This document shows positions 62,763 to 64,000 of a stretch of 64,000 nt of DNA, one piece after another. The stretch's first letter is position 1, and each line of letters starts with the position of its first letter. A model generated the notes under the pieces. The model was not told the DNA's origin and did not search any database. It saw only the letters and a list, made by a program, of their open reading frames with translations. The stretch spans positions 1 through 64,000 of the forward strand of contig JAFEII010000026.1 in the NCBI GenBank assembly GCA_017495165.1, given 5' to 3'. Position numbers and translations under genes: made by a program. The DNA comes from Hydromonas sp. (lineage in GTDB: Bacteria; Pseudomonadota; Gammaproteobacteria; Burkholderiales; Burkholderiaceae).

Positions 62763-63863
62763 ACCCGCAAACGTCACGCTGCCCAATATCCGCTCGCCCG
62801 CAGCACCTGTGACGGCGGGTAAATTGCCACTCAAATGGTTGATGGTGCGCGCCGCGAGCCATGCAAAGGCGGCGGCTTCAACGCTTTGGGGCGTGATGCC
62901 GTAGGCGTTGGCGGTTTGGATGTCGGCGTTGGGCAGCGCGGCTTTGAGTGCGTTGAGCAAACACAGATTAAATGCGCCACCGCCGCAGACGATAATTTGC
63001 GCGGCGTTGGGGCTGGCGCGGTTGATTTCTGCGGCAATGCTGCGCACGGTGAGCGCGCACAAAGTGGCTTGCACGTCGGCGGGTTTGATGGCGTTGAAGC
63101 CTTTTAGGTGCGTTTGCAGCCAGTCAATGTTGAAAAAATCTCTGCCGGTGCTTTTGGGGTGCGGTTGGTGAAAAAACGCGTCCGCCCAAAAGGCGTTTAA
63201 TAAGCCATCATGTATCGTGCCGCTTGCGGCCCAATCACCGTTTTGGTCATAGTTGACGCCGCGATTGAGCTGAATCCATGCGTCCATCAACACATTGCCT
63301 GGCCCGGTGTCAAAGCCAAACGTCGGCTCATTCACATTCAATACACTGATGTTGGCAAAGCCGCCAATGTTGAGCGCAACGCGGTTGTGGGCAGCGTCGC
63401 GCCACAGCGCATCGTGAAATGCGGGGACGAGCGGTGCGCCTTGGCCGCCCGCTGCGATGTCGCGTGCGCGAAAGTCTGATACAACGTTTAAACCGGTTTG
63501 TTCGGCAATTCGTGCGGGTTGGTTGAGTTGCACGGTGTAGCCAAGGTCGGGGCGGTGGCGAATGGTTTGCCCGTGTACGCCGACGGCTTGAATGTGGTTT
63601 TTGTCTAAGTTGGCTTGCGCGATGATCTCGTTAATTGCGCGGGCGTATAAGTCTGCCAACTCGTTTGACACAAGCTGCGCGTGGTGCAGCTCGTTGTTTG
63701 AGGCTTGTTGTAATACAAGCGTTTTGTTGCGCAAATCGGTAGAAAAATCAACGCTGTGCGCGGCGATGAGTGCGTTGTTGTGGGGCGTAAACGCGACAAC
63801 GTCTACACCGTCAAGGCTGGTGCCTGACATAACGCCGAGGTAAATGGGGTGGTTTGAGTTCAT
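62760..63863 (-). CDS. anmK: anhydro-N-acetylmuramic acid kinase
   Basis: AnmK phosphorylates and opens anhydro-MurNAc during cell-wall recycling. The 367 residues begin YLGVMSGTSLDGVDVVAF (ATPase phosphate loop) and contain VGVHGQTIRHRPD, the catalytic AAGGQGAPLVPAFHD and IIVCGGGAFNLCLLNALK. Length agrees with E. coli (369). It complements ampG, encoded at 42643-43917. Confidence 0.96.
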   Translation of the reverse strand: MNSNHPIYLGVMSGTSLDGVDVVAFTPHNNALIAAHSVDFSTDLRNKTLVLQQASNNELHHAQLVSNELADLYARAINEIIAQANLDKNHIQAVGVHGQTIRHRPDLGYTVQLNQPARIAEQTGLNVVSDFRARDIAAGGQGAPLVPAFHDALWRDAAHNRVALNIGGFANISVLNVNEPTFGFDTGPGNVLMDAWIQLNRGVNYDQNGDWAASGTIHDGLLNAFWADAFFHQPHPKSTGRDFFNIDWLQTHLKGFNAIKPADVQATLCALTVRSIAAEINRASPNAAQIIVCGGGAFNLCLLNALKAALPNADIQTANAYGITPQSVEAAAFAWLAARTINHLSGNLPAVTGAAGERILGSVTFAG

Positions 63864-63964
63864 CTCTGGATTTTAGCGGATTTTTTTTGCTGGTTGGTTT
63901 TTTGTGTGATTTTTTGTGTGGTGTCGTGGGTTTTTGGCTTTTTACGTATATGGTTTAACTCGGG

Positions 63965-63970
63965 TATAAT
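63965..63970 (+). promoter_or_regulatory. possible -10 box of a gene beyond the window
   Basis: TATAAT at 63965-63970 in the T-rich region after anmK may be the -10 box of a plus-strand gene starting past the window edge. No good -35 is visible. Confidence 0.35.
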
Positions 63971-64000
63971 TTTTTGGTTTTGCGGCTGGTTTGGCAAAAA

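Noticed and set aside
1-64000. CRISPR arrays, tRNA genes, complete insertion sequences, prophage
   Set aside because: None found: no regular repeat-spacer arrays, no cloverleaf candidates, no transposase or phage structural motifs.

Overview
The window looks like a chromosome segment of a betaproteobacterium, most likely order Burkholderiales, with moderate GC and a strong preference for TTG/GCG codons. Support comes from gene content and order: kdsD-kdsC-lptC-lptA-lptB, cmk-rpsA-ihfB, petABC followed by sspA-sspB, suhB facing trmJ, and glnK-amtB. Most of the window is core housekeeping DNA. No tRNA gene, CRISPR array, complete insertion sequence or prophage was recognised.

Layout. 1-450: 3' end of 23S rRNA, 5S rRNA and the rRNA terminator. 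451-3150: an AT-rich insert-like stretch with one large KAP-type P-loop NTPase flanked by gene-poor DNA. 3154-8599: minus-strand envelope cluster for Kdo synthesis (kdsD, kdsC), LPS export (lptC, lptA, lptB), galE and a DUF4254 gene. 8.8-13.1 kb: CPA2 antiporter, DUF3108 protein, MscL and an acetyltransferase. 13.4-16.6 kb: metal-binding HMA protein, cmk, rpsA, ihfB. 16.7-18.9 kb: a small TetR-controlled unit (regulator, F420-reductase-like oxidoreductase, exported metallo-beta-lactamase-fold hydrolase). 18.9-20.4 kb: DUF1415 protein, barstar-like inhibitor and a membrane-tethered RNase Sa-like ribonuclease. 20.5-27.3 kb: uvrA, a DUF2167 protein, two small exported proteins, ssb, DUF2288, pdxH. 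27.5-36.6 kb: acs, AEC transporter, esterase, prmA, fpr, eptA-like lipid A modification gene, nitrilase, DUF218. 37.3-41.6 kb: cytochrome bc1 complex and sspAB. 41.8-46.9 kb: exonuclease III, ampG, an unrecognised protein, amtB-glnK. 47.2-55.0 kb: SWIM/SNF2 helicase, an AAA ATPase plus mini-TOPRIM gene pair, mutS. 55.1-64.0 kb: suhB/trmJ, small exported proteins, an AraC regulator with a tandem NTF2-like protein, tcdA, a CsgG-DUF4810-DUF799 lipoprotein operon, and anmK.

Most interesting items. The best candidate for an undescribed or little-described system is the two-gene minus-strand unit at 50708-52382: an ABC-like AAA ATPase translationally overlapping a very small protein that carries the acidic hallmarks of a TOPRIM nuclease (E...DxD). 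This resembles the split ATPase/TOPRIM logic of OLD, AbiL and PARIS-type phage defence but is much smaller. Second-tier items are the KAP NTPase beside the rRNA operon, the ribonuclease/barstar pair with a predicted lipoprotein anchor, a cytochrome c1 whose signal peptide is replaced by four membrane helices, a P-II protein with an altered T-loop, a predicted TetR operator pair with a near-leaderless regulator, and a nested-palindrome repeat at 56.07 kb with a degenerate copy before uvrA. All functional assignments rest on reading motifs by eye; no database search was run.
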